From assembly GCA_947630805.1 (NCBI GenBank), contig CANRIV010000014.1, forward strand, positions 1-41,308: a stretch of 41,308 nt of DNA. The letters are read 5' to 3'. This DNA is from an uncultured Lachnospiraceae bacterium (GTDB lineage: Bacteria > Bacillota > Clostridia > Lachnospirales > Lachnospiraceae). Both the position numbers and the translations under genes were made by a program. Below the pieces are notes generated by a model. The model had not been told where the DNA came from. It searched no databases and saw only the letters and a list, made by a program, of their open reading frames with translations. Shown piece after piece: positions 19,289-29,357 of this stretch (its first letter is position 1; every line of letters starts with the position of its first letter).

Positions 19289-21760
19289 CTACTGCGCCAC
19301 ATGGAAAACGACTTTATTATTTTTGTAAGATGCAGATACTACATCACCGTTTTTTACATTTCCTGCGAGAATTTCCTCTGCCAGTGCATCTTCCACTTTA
19401 TTCTGTATCATTCTTCGCAGCGGTCTTGCGCCATACTTTTTATCATAACCTTCTTTTGCGATATTGTTCTTCAGTGCAGTAGTAAATTTCAGTTCAATCT
19501 GCATCTGCTCTTTTACCTGCTTGGTCAAAGATTTTAACATGATATTGATAATGTTTCTAATGTCTTTTTCCGTCAGGGCATGGAACACAATAATGTCGTC
19601 AATTCTGTTGAGAAATTCCGGCTTAAACATCTGCTTTACTTCTTCCATCACGCTGGATTTCATTTTTTCATAGTCCTGTTTCTCACTGTTTGCACGGCTG
19701 AATCCCAGATTTTTCGGATCTACAATTCTGTTTGCTCCTGCGTTAGATGTCATAATAATAATCGTGTTTTTAAAGCTTACTTTTCTTCCTTTAGAATCAG
19801 TAATCTGTCCGTCGTCTAATACCTGAAGCAGTATGTTGAATACATCAGGATGCGCCTTCTCGATTTCATCAAACAATACAACAGAATATGGATTTTGGCG
19901 TACTCTGTCGCTGAGCTGCCCTCCTTCTTCAAAACCTACATATCCCGGAGGGGATCCAATTAATTTGGATACGCTGTGCTTTTCCATATATTCTGACATA
20001 TCTACACGAATCATGGAATCTTCTGAGCCGAACACTGCTTCCGCCAGCGTTTTTGATAATTCTGTTTTTCCCACGCCGGTCGGTCCCAAAAACATAAAAG
20101 AGCCAATCGGTCTGTTTGGATTTTTCAGACCTACTCTTCCTCTGCGCACTGCTTTTGCCACTGCACTCACAGCCTCTGTCTGACCAACCATTCTCTTATG
20201 AAGAACGGATTCCAGCTTTAACAGTCTCTGCTGTTCATTCTTCGCCAGTTTTGTGACAGGAATTCCGGTCCACATTGATACAATATCCTCGATAGAACTT
20301 TCATCAATCGTTGGGCGGTATGCAACGTCTGTACCTTCCCACTTTGCAATGGCTTTGTTCAATTTTATCTGCGCTTTGTCTAATGCTTTTTTCGTCTCTG
20401 CCGCCATCTTAAAATCAGAATGTCTGATACACATTTCAAGCTCCAGATTCAATTCTGCCACATCCAGTTCTTTCTCCGTTACTGATTTTGGCTTCGGTAC
20501 TTCTCTGATTCTTATTTTAGAGCATGCCTCATCTATCAGGTCAATCGCTTTATCGGGCAGATTCCGGTCATTAATATATCTTATCGATAATTTCACTGCC
20601 GACTCGATTGCTTCATCCGAAATATTAACATTATGAAAATCCTCATAGGAAGTTCTTAATCCTTTTAAAATATTTACTGTTTCTTCTGCTGTCGGCTCTT
20701 CTACATTTACCGGTTGAAATCTACGTTCCAGTGCCGCATCTTTTTCAAAATATTTTCTGTATTCTGAAATGGTTGTAGCTCCTATTATCTGTAATTTTCC
20801 TTTTGTGAGCGATGGTTTTAATATATTAGAAGCATCCATAGATCCTTCCGCACCGCCGGCACCGATAATGGTATGAATTTCATCAATAAATAATATAATA
20901 TTTCCCGAACTTTCTACTTCGTCAATAATTTTTTTCAGACGTTCTTCAAATTCTCCTCTATATTTTGAGCCTGCCACTGCACCGGATAAATCCAGACTGA
21001 TTAATCTTTTTCCCATCATCGTTTTTGGCACGGTAGATGCCACAATTCGGCTGGCAATCGCTTCTACGATTGCTGTTTTTCCCACGCCCGGCTCGCCAAT
21101 CAGGCAAGGATTATTCTTTGTCCTTCTGCTGAGAATCTGTATAATTCTCTGTATCTCATTTTCTCTTCCCACCACGGGGTCTAATCGTCCTTCAGCTGCC
21201 TCTTTTGTCAAATCTCTTCCGTATTTATCTAATGCAGGTGTTCCGGTCTGGTTTTGGTTTCTTCCGCCTCTTTTGTCCAGAATCATATATTTTTTTACTT
21301 CACTGGCATCCCGATTTGTCAGTTTTAAAATATCAATACAGATTTTTTTCATATTAATTCCAAAACTAGCCAAAATACAGTGAGCCTCACAATCCGGATC
21401 TGCAATCATTGCTAACAGTAAGTGTTCTGTTCCAATCTGGGCAAGTCTCTGCTCCGAAGCCTCAGAGGCTGCTCTTCCTAAAAGCGTATGCGCTCTGGCT
21501 GTAGGGAGTATTTTATCTTTGTTTCCTCCTTTGGTGCGCACCTGGGATTTTATGCCCATATCTTCTTCGATTGCTCTAATGATATCATTGTATACCAGAT
21601 TGTAATTATATAATATATTAGCCGCCACACCGTCTGTTACTTTTGCAAGTCCTGCCAGAATATGCTCGGTCCCAATGTAATTCATACCAAAACTTATCGC
21701 TACATCCTTTGCATAACCGATTGCTTCCACAGTCTGTCTGGTAAATTTCTTATTGTCCAT
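19289..21760 (-). CDS. clpC: AAA+ unfoldase ClpC, ATPase subunit of the Clp protease
   Basis: The 823-residue protein has a double Clp N-domain (about 1-145) and two AAA+ modules. The first has Walker [10 protein letters not shown] (222-230) and Walker B ILFIDEIH (about 289-296). The middle region (about 425-475) has the UVR-like helical hairpin of ClpC. The second module has GPTGVGKTE (559-567), the pore loop GYVGFEEGG (606-614) and Walker [10 protein letters not shown] (628-636). An LGF tripeptide (685-687) is at the place of the loop that docks on ClpP. It unfolds substrates for ClpP. ATG 21758-21760 follows GGAGGAAAAGCA. No CtsR-type GGTCAAA box is seen upstream, and ctsR, mcsA and mcsB are not adjacent. 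Confidence 0.95.
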   Translation of the reverse strand: MDNKKFTRQTVEAIGYAKDVAISFGMNYIGTEHILAGLAKVTDGVAANILYNYNLVYNDIIRAIEEDMGIKSQVRTKGGNKDKILPTARAHTLLGRAASEASEQRLAQIGTEHLLLAMIADPDCEAHCILASFGINMKKICIDILKLTNRDASEVKKYMILDKRGGRNQNQTGTPALDKYGRDLTKEAAEGRLDPVVGRENEIQRIIQILSRRTKNNPCLIGEPGVGKTAIVEAIASRIVASTVPKTMMGKRLISLDLSGAVAGSKYRGEFEERLKKIIDEVESSGNIILFIDEIHTIIGAGGAEGSMDASNILKPSLTKGKLQIIGATTISEYRKYFEKDAALERRFQPVNVEEPTAEETVNILKGLRTSYEDFHNVNISDEAIESAVKLSIRYINDRNLPDKAIDLIDEACSKIRIREVPKPKSVTEKELDVAELNLELEMCIRHSDFKMAAETKKALDKAQIKLNKAIAKWEGTDVAYRPTIDESSIEDIVSMWTGIPVTKLAKNEQQRLLKLESVLHKRMVGQTEAVSAVAKAVRRGRVGLKNPNRPIGSFMFLGPTGVGKTELSKTLAEAVFGSEDSMIRVDMSEYMEKHSVSKLIGSPPGYVGFEEGGQLSDRVRQNPYSVVLFDEIEKAHPDVFNILLQVLDDGQITDSKGRKVSFKNTIIIMTSNAGANRIVDPKNLGFSRANSEKQDYEKMKSSVMEEVKQMFKPEFLNRIDDIIVFHALTEKDIRNIINIMLKSLTKQVKEQMQIELKFTTALKNNIAKEGYDKKYGARPLRRMIQNKVEDALAEEILAGNVKNGDVVSASYKNNKVVFHVAQ

Positions 21761-21844
21761 TGCTTTTCCTCCATTTACCATTTTATATCAGATAATATTT
21801 ATTATTTTATATCCTATATATGTCTATTATTTTAAATATTTTTT

Positions 21845-21887
21845 AAGGAGAGGTTTACAAAAGACTGCTCTTTTGAAATCTCTCCTT
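21845..21887. other. large stem-loop after the acidic-tail membrane protein gene
   Basis: AAGGAGAG...CTCTCCTT forms an 8-bp outer stem, and CAAAAG/CTTTTG an inner stem. It lies 13 bp after the stop of the gene at 21901. The T-run expected after a terminator is absent on both strands (A6 follows on the minus strand), so it may be a processing or stability hairpin instead. Confidence 0.5.
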
Positions 21888-21900
21888 AGTAACTTGCCTA

Positions 21901-23589
21901 TTAATCTAAATCAATAAATTCAAAGTCGTCATCGTCATCATCTTCCTCTTCCTGCTCTTTTGGAAGCATTGATTTTAATGTTTCTCTCAAATCTTCTTCT
22001 GCTTCCTGCTGGGCATTTTCTGTCTCTTTCTCGATTTTTTCCTGCTTTTCTGATGACATGGTATCATCTGTCAAATCAATGAGGACCTCTGCTTCGCTTT
22101 CTACTTCACCGCCATAAAAACCTTCTTCGGATTCCTCTTCCGTTCCAAAAGTCGGTTTATCTCCATATGGGATGTCTGCATTTCTTCTTCCAAACAATTT
22201 ATGCTTTAAAGCAATTTCTTCTTCATCATTTTCTAATGTATTTTCATTTTCCTCAGGTTTTTCTGATTCCAAATCTTCTTCCGGATTATCGGCTTCCTGT
22301 ACCTCATCCGGGAGCACCGCTGCATCTTCTGTCTCCTCAACAGGCTCATTTGAGATGTCCAGATCCTCCTCAACTTCCTCTAATTCTTTGAGGTCATCTT
22401 GCTCATCTGCAGCGACTTCCGCATCAAATTCCTCAGCGATAATATTATCTTCCAAATCGTCTATCTTATCTGATTTTTTGTTTTTTGCCTTCTTTACTTT
22501 TTTCTCTTTTTTATTTAATGCAAGGTTTATAATAACAAACACTAATATAATAATTACAACAACCAGACCACATAATACGCGTAACAGAATATTATATTTA
22601 TCTACCAGCTTATTATAATCTTTCTGAAGATTTTCATAGGCTGTTGCGGCAGCCTCGGACTGCTTATTGGAATCCAGAGATACCAGATATCTCTGAAAAC
22701 ACTTTTCATTATCGTCATAAGAGTAAAGGGATGTTTCTCCATTCCAGTTCATAGCATATACCAGATACATGCCCTCTTCATCATCTAAAACCCATGCGTC
22801 CACTTTCTGGTCTATGATAGTGACGGTTTCCTTGTCATAATTTTTCAGGATTCCGTCTGTTTTCTCAGGCTGGACAATGGTATACATTCTGCTTTTTACC
22901 TGAATATTATTCATGACATAAAATTTATCCGACGACTCGTCATAAATATAAAAGCCCTCTGTCTCATCATCATACAGATAAAACGCTGTTAAATCCTTTA
23001 CTTCTCCCTTAATACATTTATATTTTTTTCCATTATATTCTGCTGTAGTTTTCTTAAATCCTTCCGGAATATCGTTTTTATCAAAGGACGTGGAAATTTT
23101 CATTTCCTTTTTCCCTACTGTAACTTTTGTATCTTTATCTTTTTTTACAGCAGCTGTATCATCCTTCTTGGTAACGGATTCTGTCTCGTCCGCCTGATAA
23201 GTTGCCTGTTCTTCTGCTGTCAGTTTGGTCGTATTTAAAGTATATTTCTGAACGGCTCCACTGGCTGAGGTAACGGCCACTTCTGTCAGATTCTTTCCGA
23301 CATCCATCCGGGTATTTGCCCATTCTTTTTCCACAACCCACTTGGATGAGCTGTCTGCCGGTGTAGCTTCTATTTCTATTTTAACTACGTCAGACATTAC
23401 CGTTAAATCATAAGTATATGTAGTGGATTCAAAATTCATTGCTACTTCTGTCTTTTTTCCACTCCCATCTACCGCATAAACTTTCATGTCGGAAAGGTCG
23501 GTTGCGGTATCAGCGCTTACCAGCACACTCCATCCTGTTGTCATCGTAAGAACAACAACTAAAATTAACAGTTTTCTCAATGTTTTCAT
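21901..23589 (-). CDS. secreted/membrane protein with cadherin-like beta domain, one TM helix and acidic cytoplasmic tail; function unknown
   Basis: The 562-residue protein has a signal peptide (about 1-26). A domain resembling the bacterial cadherin-like beta-sandwich (about 29-123, DLSDMKVYAVDG to KYTLNTTKL) is followed by a second outside region (about 155-300) with many Tyr and Asp residues. Next come a short coiled segment (310-332) and one membrane helix (about 335-357). After a Lys-rich stop-transfer stretch the tail (about 375-562) is extremely acidic, ending in a run of Asp with FEFIDLD. The topology puts the acidic tail inside the cell. No catalytic motif is seen. The start ATG follows AAGGAAGG. 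It follows purD by 54 bp but is unlikely to belong to purine synthesis. Confidence 0.8.
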   Translation of the reverse strand: MKTLRKLLILVVVLTMTTGWSVLVSADTATDLSDMKVYAVDGSGKKTEVAMNFESTTYTYDLTVMSDVVKIEIEATPADSSSKWVVEKEWANTRMDVGKNLTEVAVTSASGAVQKYTLNTTKLTAEEQATYQADETESVTKKDDTAAVKKDKDTKVTVGKKEMKISTSFDKNDIPEGFKKTTAEYNGKKYKCIKGEVKDLTAFYLYDDETEGFYIYDESSDKFYVMNNIQVKSRMYTIVQPEKTDGILKNYDKETVTIIDQKVDAWVLDDEEGMYLVYAMNWNGETSLYSYDDNEKCFQRYLVSLDSNKQSEAAATAYENLQKDYNKLVDKYNILLRVLCGLVVVIIILVFVIINLALNKKEKKVKKAKNKKSDKIDDLEDNIIAEEFDAEVAADEQDDLKELEEVEEDLDISNEPVEETEDAAVLPDEVQEADNPEEDLESEKPEENENTLENDEEEIALKHKLFGRRNADIPYGDKPTFGTEEESEEGFYGGEVESEAEVLIDLTDDTMSSEKQEKIEKETENAQQEAEEDLRETLKSMLPKEQEEEDDDDDDFEFIDLD

Positions 23590-23643
23590 ATCGTTTCCTT
23601 CCTTATATCAAAAATTTTCAGGCTTTATCTGTCGCTATCAACT

Positions 23644-24915
23644 TTAAGCTTCATCTATGGCTTTGCCAATATCTTTACGCATATATTTATTGTCAAAATC
23701 TATCCATTCCACAGCTTTATAAGCATTGGCTCTTGCCTGTTTTAAATCTTTTCCTTTTGCGGTCACTCCGAGAACTCTTCCTCCGTTTGTCACAATCTTC
23801 CCATCCTGCATTTTTGTTCCCGCATGGAAAACATAATAATCTTCTTTATCTTTAAATGTTTCAAGTCCCTTGATTTCAAATCCCTTCTCATAGGAAACCG
23901 GATATCCGTCGCTTGCAAGCACTACGCAGACAGCCGCGTTATCTTCAAACTGCAAATCAATTTGATCCAAGGTCTGATGAATACACGCTTCAAACACTTC
24001 CACAATATCGTTTTTCATTCTCGGCAGCACAACCTGCGCTTCAGGGTCTCCAAACCTGGCATTATATTCCAGTACCTTTGGTCCCTCTTCTGTAAGCATC
24101 AGTCCAAAGAAAATAATTCCTTTAAATTCTCTTCCTTCCTTTGCCATAGCATCTACCGTTGCCTGATAAATATACTTTTTACAGTACGCATCTACTTCTT
24201 TTGTGTAGAAAGGACTTGGAGAAAATGTTCCCATTCCCCCGGTATTCAATCCCTTGTCTCCGTCCTGGGCACGTTTGTGATCCTGGGCAGAAGTCATAAT
24301 TTTAATTGTCTTCCCATCTACAAATGACAGAACAGATACTTCTCTTCCCGTCATAAACTCTTCTATAACAATCGTATTACCGGCGTCTCCAAATTTTTTA
24401 TCCAGCATCAGTTCCCTGACGCCTTCCATTGCCTCTTCCTTTGTATTACAGATTAATACTCCTTTTCCCAGTGCCAGCCCATCTGCTTTCAATACAATCG
24501 GATATTTCGAAGTCTCCAGATATTCCATTGCTGCTTTTGGCGTATCGAAATTTTCATAAGACGCTGTTGGAATATTATATTTTTTCATTAAATCTTTGGA
24601 AAATGCCTTGGAGCCTTCTAATATTGCCGCATTTTTCCGGGGACCGAACACCTCTAGACCTGCCGCTTCAAATTTGTCTACGATTCCGCCTACGAGCGGA
24701 TCATCCATTCCGACCACCGTCAAATCAATTTCCTTTTCCTTTGCAAAAGCGACCAGTCGGTCAAATTCCATTGCTCCAATGTTCACACACTCTGCAATCT
24801 GTCCAATTCCCGCATTTCCCGGTGCACAATAGATTTTTTCTACTTTTCTGCTCTTTGCAACTGCAGCTGCAATGGCATGTTCTCTTCCTCCACTACCAAC
24901 AATCAGAACTTTCAT
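23644..24915 (-). CDS. purD: phosphoribosylamine-glycine ligase (GAR synthetase)
   Basis: The 423-residue enzyme joins glycine to phosphoribosylamine with ATP, the second step of purine synthesis. It begins MKVLIVGSGGREHAIAAAV, the N-domain signature of PurD, and shows the ATP-grasp core (KADGLALGKGV, and later ARFGDPEAQ, which holds metal ligands). I chose ATG 24913-24915, which has AGAGG upstream and matches family length; the longer frame adds 11 residues without support. It is the last gene of the purE-purM-purN-purD unit, 51 bp after purN. Confidence 0.95.
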   Translation of the reverse strand: MKVLIVGSGGREHAIAAAVAKSRKVEKIYCAPGNAGIGQIAECVNIGAMEFDRLVAFAKEKEIDLTVVGMDDPLVGGIVDKFEAAGLEVFGPRKNAAILEGSKAFSKDLMKKYNIPTASYENFDTPKAAMEYLETSKYPIVLKADGLALGKGVLICNTKEEAMEGVRELMLDKKFGDAGNTIVIEEFMTGREVSVLSFVDGKTIKIMTSAQDHKRAQDGDKGLNTGGMGTFSPSPFYTKEVDAYCKKYIYQATVDAMAKEGREFKGIIFFGLMLTEEGPKVLEYNARFGDPEAQVVLPRMKNDIVEVFEACIHQTLDQIDLQFEDNAAVCVVLASDGYPVSYEKGFEIKGLETFKDKEDYYVFHAGTKMQDGKIVTNGGRVLGVTAKGKDLKQARANAYKAVEWIDFDNKYMRKDIGKAIDEA

Positions 24916-24966
24916 TTTCAACCTCTTTCTAAACTTACTCTGTATCAATGTTACCTGATAATTTGT

Positions 24967-25569
24967 TTAACCTAGTTTAATTTTTCCGTTTGCAATATCG
25001 TTGATTGCCTGAGGAAGTATTTTCCACTCAGCCTGTTCCATGACACGCTTCTGCAATATTTCCGGTGTATCTCCTGCAATCACTTCTACTGCTTTCTGAT
25101 ATATAATCGGTCCCGTATCCGTACCCTCATCTACAAAATGTACTGTAGCCCCGGTTACTTTCACGCCCCGCTCCAGCACCTTCTCATGCACGCGAAGTCC
25201 ATAAAACCCTTCTCCGCAAAAAGAGGGAATCAGCGATGGATGAATATTTATAATTCTATTTCTGTATTTTCGAATTAACTGTGGCGGAAGCACGACCAGA
25301 AATCCGGCAAGAACAATCAAATCAAGATGATATGTATCCAATCTTTCCAGCAATACATCATAAAACTGTTCTCTGGTATCATAATCTTTTATGCAGATGC
25401 TTTCTGCCGGAATATTATTTTCCCTTGCCCGCGTCAGTGCGTAGGCATCTTTTTTATTGCTGATAACCACTTCCAGACTGGCATTGGTAATCTTTCCCGC
25501 TTTTATTGCATCTATAATTGCCTGTAAATTTGTTCCTCCTCCGGAAACAAGAACGCCAACTCGCATCAT
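24967..25569 (-). CDS. purN: phosphoribosylglycinamide formyltransferase
   Basis: The 200-residue enzyme transfers a formyl group from 10-formyltetrahydrofolate to GAR, the third step of purine synthesis. It starts MMRVGVLVSGGGTNLQ, with catalytic Asn108 and His110 in NIHPSLIPSF and Asp151 in EGTDTGPI. The start ATG at 25567-25569 follows TTAGGAGGAATT; the upstream extension of nine residues is not needed. It follows purM by 35 bp. Confidence 0.95.
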   Translation of the reverse strand: MMRVGVLVSGGGTNLQAIIDAIKAGKITNASLEVVISNKKDAYALTRARENNIPAESICIKDYDTREQFYDVLLERLDTYHLDLIVLAGFLVVLPPQLIRKYRNRIINIHPSLIPSFCGEGFYGLRVHEKVLERGVKVTGATVHFVDEGTDTGPIIYQKAVEVIAGDTPEILQKRVMEQAEWKILPQAINDIANGKIKLG

Positions 25570-25604
25570 AATTCCTCCTAACGCAATAGAAACCAATGAT
25601 TTAT

Positions 25605-26630
25605 TTATATTAAAGTAATTCCTTTGTCACCCGCTTCAATATACCCTAATTCATAACAGGTCTCTCCCGCTGCCTGCAGGGCCTCCATCGTTTTTGCACT
25701 ATCTGCCGCATCTACGGCAAGAACCATTCCGATTCCCATGTTATAAGTATTGTACATCATCTCTTCTTCAATGCTTCCTTTTTCTTCCAGCAATCTGAAA
25801 ATGGCAGGAACTGTGTAACTGTTCTTTTTCACCACTGCTCTCACACCTTCCGGCAGCATTCTCGGAATATTTTCATAGAAACCTCCACCGGTAATATGAC
25901 TGCAGCCTTTCAACGTCACGCCGGCCTTTTTTACGCACTTTAATGCCTTAACATAAATTCTGGTAGGAGCAAGAAGCGCTTCTCCCAGAGTTTTTCCCAA
26001 TTCCTCATAATATGTATCAAGGGATTCTTTGGAAATATCAAACACTTTTCTTACCAGAGAAAATCCATTGCTATGAACTCCGGAAGATGCAATCCCGATT
26101 AATTTATCTCCCGGCTTAATATCTGCTCCGGTAATCAAGTCCTTTTTATCCACAACACCTACTGCAAATCCTGCAAGATCATATTCCTCCAATGGCATAA
26201 GTCCCGGATGTTCTGCCGTCTCGCCTCCTACAAGCGCTGCCTCTGACTGCTTGCATCCCTCTGCTACACCACTTACGATTGTAGCAATTTTTTCCGGATA
26301 ATTTTTGCCACATGCGATATAGTCAAGGAAAAATAAAGGCTCTCCTCCGGAACAAATAATATCGTTTACACACATTGCAACGCAGTCAATACCGATTGTA
26401 TCATGCTTATCCATGACAAATGCCAGCTGCACCTTTGTGCCGCACCCATCTGTTCCCGACAGCAATACAGGCTCTTCCATATCTTTTATTTTATTCAGGC
26501 TGAAAGCTCCGGCAAATCCGCCAATACCTCCCAGCACTTCAGGTCTCATCGTCTCTTTGACATATTTTTTCATCAGTTCTACTGATTTATAACCCGCTTC
26601 AATATCCACGCCTGCCTTTTTATAATCCAT
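25605..26630 (-). CDS. purM: phosphoribosylformylglycinamidine cyclo-ligase (AIR synthetase)
   Basis: The 341-residue enzyme closes the imidazole ring with ATP. It starts MDYKKAGVDIEAGYKSV, and has the conserved SGTDGCGTKVQLA stretch and the glycine-rich THITGGGFYEN-like SHITGGGFYEN motif. ATG follows CTAGGAGGAATATT and lies 10 bp after purE. Length and ends fit the family. Confidence 0.96.
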   Translation of the reverse strand: MDYKKAGVDIEAGYKSVELMKKYVKETMRPEVLGGIGGFAGAFSLNKIKDMEEPVLLSGTDGCGTKVQLAFVMDKHDTIGIDCVAMCVNDIICSGGEPLFFLDYIACGKNYPEKIATIVSGVAEGCKQSEAALVGGETAEHPGLMPLEEYDLAGFAVGVVDKKDLITGADIKPGDKLIGIASSGVHSNGFSLVRKVFDISKESLDTYYEELGKTLGEALLAPTRIYVKALKCVKKAGVTLKGCSHITGGGFYENIPRMLPEGVRAVVKKNSYTVPAIFRLLEEKGSIEEEMMYNTYNMGIGMVLAVDAADSAKTMEALQAAGETCYELGYIEAGDKGITLI

Positions 26631-26640
26631 AATATTCCTC

Positions 26641-27141
26641 CTAGTAATTTTTGTATCCTACTTCCTGTAATCTGCTGTCCTTTGCCTGCACTTCGGCCTT
26701 CATATTTTCTGTATAATCTTTCAATTTATTTAAAAGAGTATCATCGGATGTTGCAAGTATTTTGGCGGCCAGCAGTCCCGCATTTTTGGCTCCATCAATC
26801 GCCACTGTTGCCACAGGAATTCCCGGAGGCATCTGTACAATAGAATACAAAGAATCTCTTCCGCCCAATGATTTGGTGTGCATTGGAATTCCAATTACCG
26901 GCATTGGGAAAATTGCCGCGCACATTCCCGGTAAATGCGCTGCCATTCCCGCACCCGCAATAATTACCTTATATCCTTTTTCTTCTGCAGATTTCGCATA
27001 ATCAAAAAATACATCCGGCTCTCTGTGTGCTGAAATAATTGTCATATCATAGTCAATTCCAAGCACATCCAAAACCTCTGCTGCCTTGCTCATTACAGGC
27101 ATGTCAGAATCACTGCCCATCACAATACCTACTTTTGCCAT
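26641..27141 (-). CDS. purE: N5-carboxyaminoimidazole ribonucleotide mutase
   Basis: The 166-residue protein begins MAKVGIVMGSDSDMPVM, with GSDSD and SAHREP, the substrate-binding and catalytic motifs of PurE. It moves the carboxyl group of N5-CAIR to give CAIR. No purK is in the window, so whether this is a class I or a class II (CO2-using) enzyme is left open. The start at 27139-27141 follows AAAAAGGAGAAAAAC. It is the first gene of the unit, with a good promoter at 27179-27207. Confidence 0.95.
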   Translation of the reverse strand: MAKVGIVMGSDSDMPVMSKAAEVLDVLGIDYDMTIISAHREPDVFFDYAKSAEEKGYKVIIAGAGMAAHLPGMCAAIFPMPVIGIPMHTKSLGGRDSLYSIVQMPPGIPVATVAIDGAKNAGLLAAKILATSDDTLLNKLKDYTENMKAEVQAKDSRLQEVGYKNY

Positions 27142-27178
27142 GTTTTTCTCCTTTTTGTTCTCTTTTTTGACATTTTTT

Positions 27179-27207
27179 ATTCTACCTATATTTATTATTG
27201 TAGTCAA
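27179..27207 (-). promoter_or_regulatory. promoter of the purE-M-N-D operon
   Basis: TTGACT (27202-27207) and TAGAAT (27179-27184) on the minus strand with a 17-bp spacer. The predicted leader is only about 30 nt, too short for a purine riboswitch, so control is probably at initiation. Confidence 0.75.
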
Positions 27208-27317
27208 TGTAATACTGACAACATTTATTATTTTTTATCTATCCTGCAGTTTCTGTTATTCAAACTCAACTTTGTTCCATCCGAAGTACTTTCATATATC
27301 TTTCTGTCCGGACAAAA

Positions 27318-29336
27318 TCATTCTTTTTCATCAAACGGTTTATTTAAAAACTCCGTCCCTGCCAGAACAAATCTTCCGTCCCGTATGATGGTAATTTCTT
27401 TTCCCTCCGGTGTGACTGCTGTGATTTCTCCAAGTTCATCATAAGGAAGCGTGATATCTGTATGGCATCCAAAATATGCCTTGGACACATCCGTTTTTCG
27501 GAGTACTGATATTTCATTGTCTCTCGCCACAATTTCCTTGCCATCCGGATTATATGTTTTCACTTCTTCCTGCCAGCTGTAACATGTATCTCCCACTGCA
27601 AAATGAGGACCCATCTTTTCCACAATTAAAATCGGAAGCTTATATACAACATCATACCGGTTTGCAATAACGTATGCTGTGGTGTTTGTCCCAATGGCAA
27701 ATTCCCCGATTGGCAGTGTCTCATGATTATACATTACATTTTCTTTTATATAACTCCGGTTTTCTTCTTCTGTGGAAAAATTATTGCAGGTATAGTCTGC
27801 AATTTTTCCATCCCGGAAGGTTATTTCCAAATCAATATATTTAAGCCCATTCAGATATACCTGACTTACATGAAGTTTTCCATTCGTGCCAGTCAGTCGT
27901 GGAGAAGTAAAAACTTCTCCCAGAGGAATGTTGACATCTGCCAGACAGTTTTCAAAATTTGTCTCCTTTTCCGGATGCTTCAGCAAATTCATCTGTACTG
28001 TCATATCCGTCTTATTTTTTCCTCTGCCAATCACTTTCACATATTCTGCCTGATCCAAAACATCAATAATCTTCTGTTGCACATTTTTGTATTTTTCCAC
28101 ATCCAGTGTATTAATCTTTACCGTAGCGTCAAACATTTCCTCAAAATTTTCCCCAAATTCAGGAATTGGAAATGCAATAATTGTGAAACTTCTCTCATCG
28201 CCCCGAATGTATTCCTGCACAATCTGTTGATAATCTGTCATGTATTTTACATTCAGTTTCTGCTGTACATCATTCAGATGGAGTGCTTCTTTTTTATTTT
28301 CCGGTGCAAAAGGCATCTCTCCAAAGACTTCTATCACGGCGGGACCTGCCATCATTTTTGCAATTTCTTTTTTTGCTTCATAAACCTGGCGGACCACCTC
28401 AAGTTTTCTCTTAATATAAGCCTTATCCAGATAGAGTGCCTGGTCAAATTTATGGTCGTACCGGTATTGCCTATTACAGCCGGTCGTCTCATATCCTCCC
28501 GGATAAATTACCGGCTTTAAGCCCATTTGTGCAAAGTTTTTAACTGCTGCTCTTATGATTCTCTCAAAACCGATATGATACCGGATGTCAACCGTCCCTT
28601 TTTTGGATAAATCTTTTCCGGTCTGAATAAAGCCGGTCCGATACCCTTCTGTGTAGACAAAGGCAAGTCTGTCTATCTGCTCCTCAGACAGCGTATTCAG
28701 ATATTGCGCCATCCCGGTTTCATTGGGTCCAATATACTCTCCATAACGATAGAGATATCTTAAATCTTCAAGATCACTGTCCATAACAATATTCGTAGCA
28801 AAATCATTGGACGGATTGATTCTCTCATCAATTATATTTTCCATAAAAATTTCTGCGTTATCTTTTTCAAAAGAATATAGTGTATTTCTGATATTGTCAT
28901 AAATAACATCCTGTGGGTTTTCAAAATAATTGTACACTTCAATAAACAGTTCCAGCCATAACGTCACAAGTTCTAATTTATCCCGGTATATATTTCGGAT
29001 TATATCTGCTCCTGTAACACTGTCAAAAAGATAGCACAACAGTGGTCCAAAAGTCTCTCCCAGTTCTTTTACCGCAAAAGCAGGATTCGAAAAGTCCTTC
29101 TCATAATGCTCCGGGTAGAGATGGGAAAACAGCAAATCATTCCTCTCTCTTAACTGTTCTAACGTAAAATCCTCCGGTTTCTTTTCTTTCAATAGACGAT
29201 AAACCCGGTCCAATGTTATAATTTTTCGGGCTGCTGTCTTGAAAAAAAGAGCGAAAGGTGCTTCGACCTTACTTTCTTCCGGCATCTGTCGGATTCTTTC
29301 TATTGCTATTTCATAACGTTCTACTATAATATTCAT
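27318..29336 (-). CDS. M29-family aminopeptidase with long N-terminal extension
   Basis: The 672-residue protein has a C-terminal half (about 310-672) that matches the M29 (AmpS/AmpT/PepS) aminopeptidases. All expected metal and catalytic positions are present: Glu474 in GEVFTSP, Glu545 in GEFAIGTN, His578 and Tyr586 in GPHFAVGDTCY, and His625 and Asp627 in CHTDI. These enzymes remove N-terminal residues from peptides using two metal ions in the cytoplasm. Typical M29 proteins have about 370-415 residues; here residues 1 to about 300 are an extra helical region with no motif I can name. There is no signal peptide. The start ATG follows AGAGGA weakly. Confidence 0.88.
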   Translation of the reverse strand: MNIIVERYEIAIERIRQMPEESKVEAPFALFFKTAARKIITLDRVYRLLKEKKPEDFTLEQLRERNDLLFSHLYPEHYEKDFSNPAFAVKELGETFGPLLCYLFDSVTGADIIRNIYRDKLELVTLWLELFIEVYNYFENPQDVIYDNIRNTLYSFEKDNAEIFMENIIDERINPSNDFATNIVMDSDLEDLRYLYRYGEYIGPNETGMAQYLNTLSEEQIDRLAFVYTEGYRTGFIQTGKDLSKKGTVDIRYHIGFERIIRAAVKNFAQMGLKPVIYPGGYETTGCNRQYRYDHKFDQALYLDKAYIKRKLEVVRQVYEAKKEIAKMMAGPAVIEVFGEMPFAPENKKEALHLNDVQQKLNVKYMTDYQQIVQEYIRGDERSFTIIAFPIPEFGENFEEMFDATVKINTLDVEKYKNVQQKIIDVLDQAEYVKVIGRGKNKTDMTVQMNLLKHPEKETNFENCLADVNIPLGEVFTSPRLTGTNGKLHVSQVYLNGLKYIDLEITFRDGKIADYTCNNFSTEEENRSYIKENVMYNHETLPIGEFAIGTNTTAYVIANRYDVVYKLPILIVEKMGPHFAVGDTCYSWQEEVKTYNPDGKEIVARDNEISVLRKTDVSKAYFGCHTDITLPYDELGEITAVTPEGKEITIIRDGRFVLAGTEFLNKPFDEKE

Positions 29337-29357
29337 TCCTCTGCTTCCTTATATATC

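Noticed and set aside
21761-21844. CtsR operator upstream of clpC
   Set aside because: No GGTCAAA heptad repeats are found in this AT-rich gap.
27142-27317. purine riboswitch upstream of purE
   Set aside because: The promoter at 27179-27207 leaves a leader of about 30 nt and no three-way junction motif is seen.
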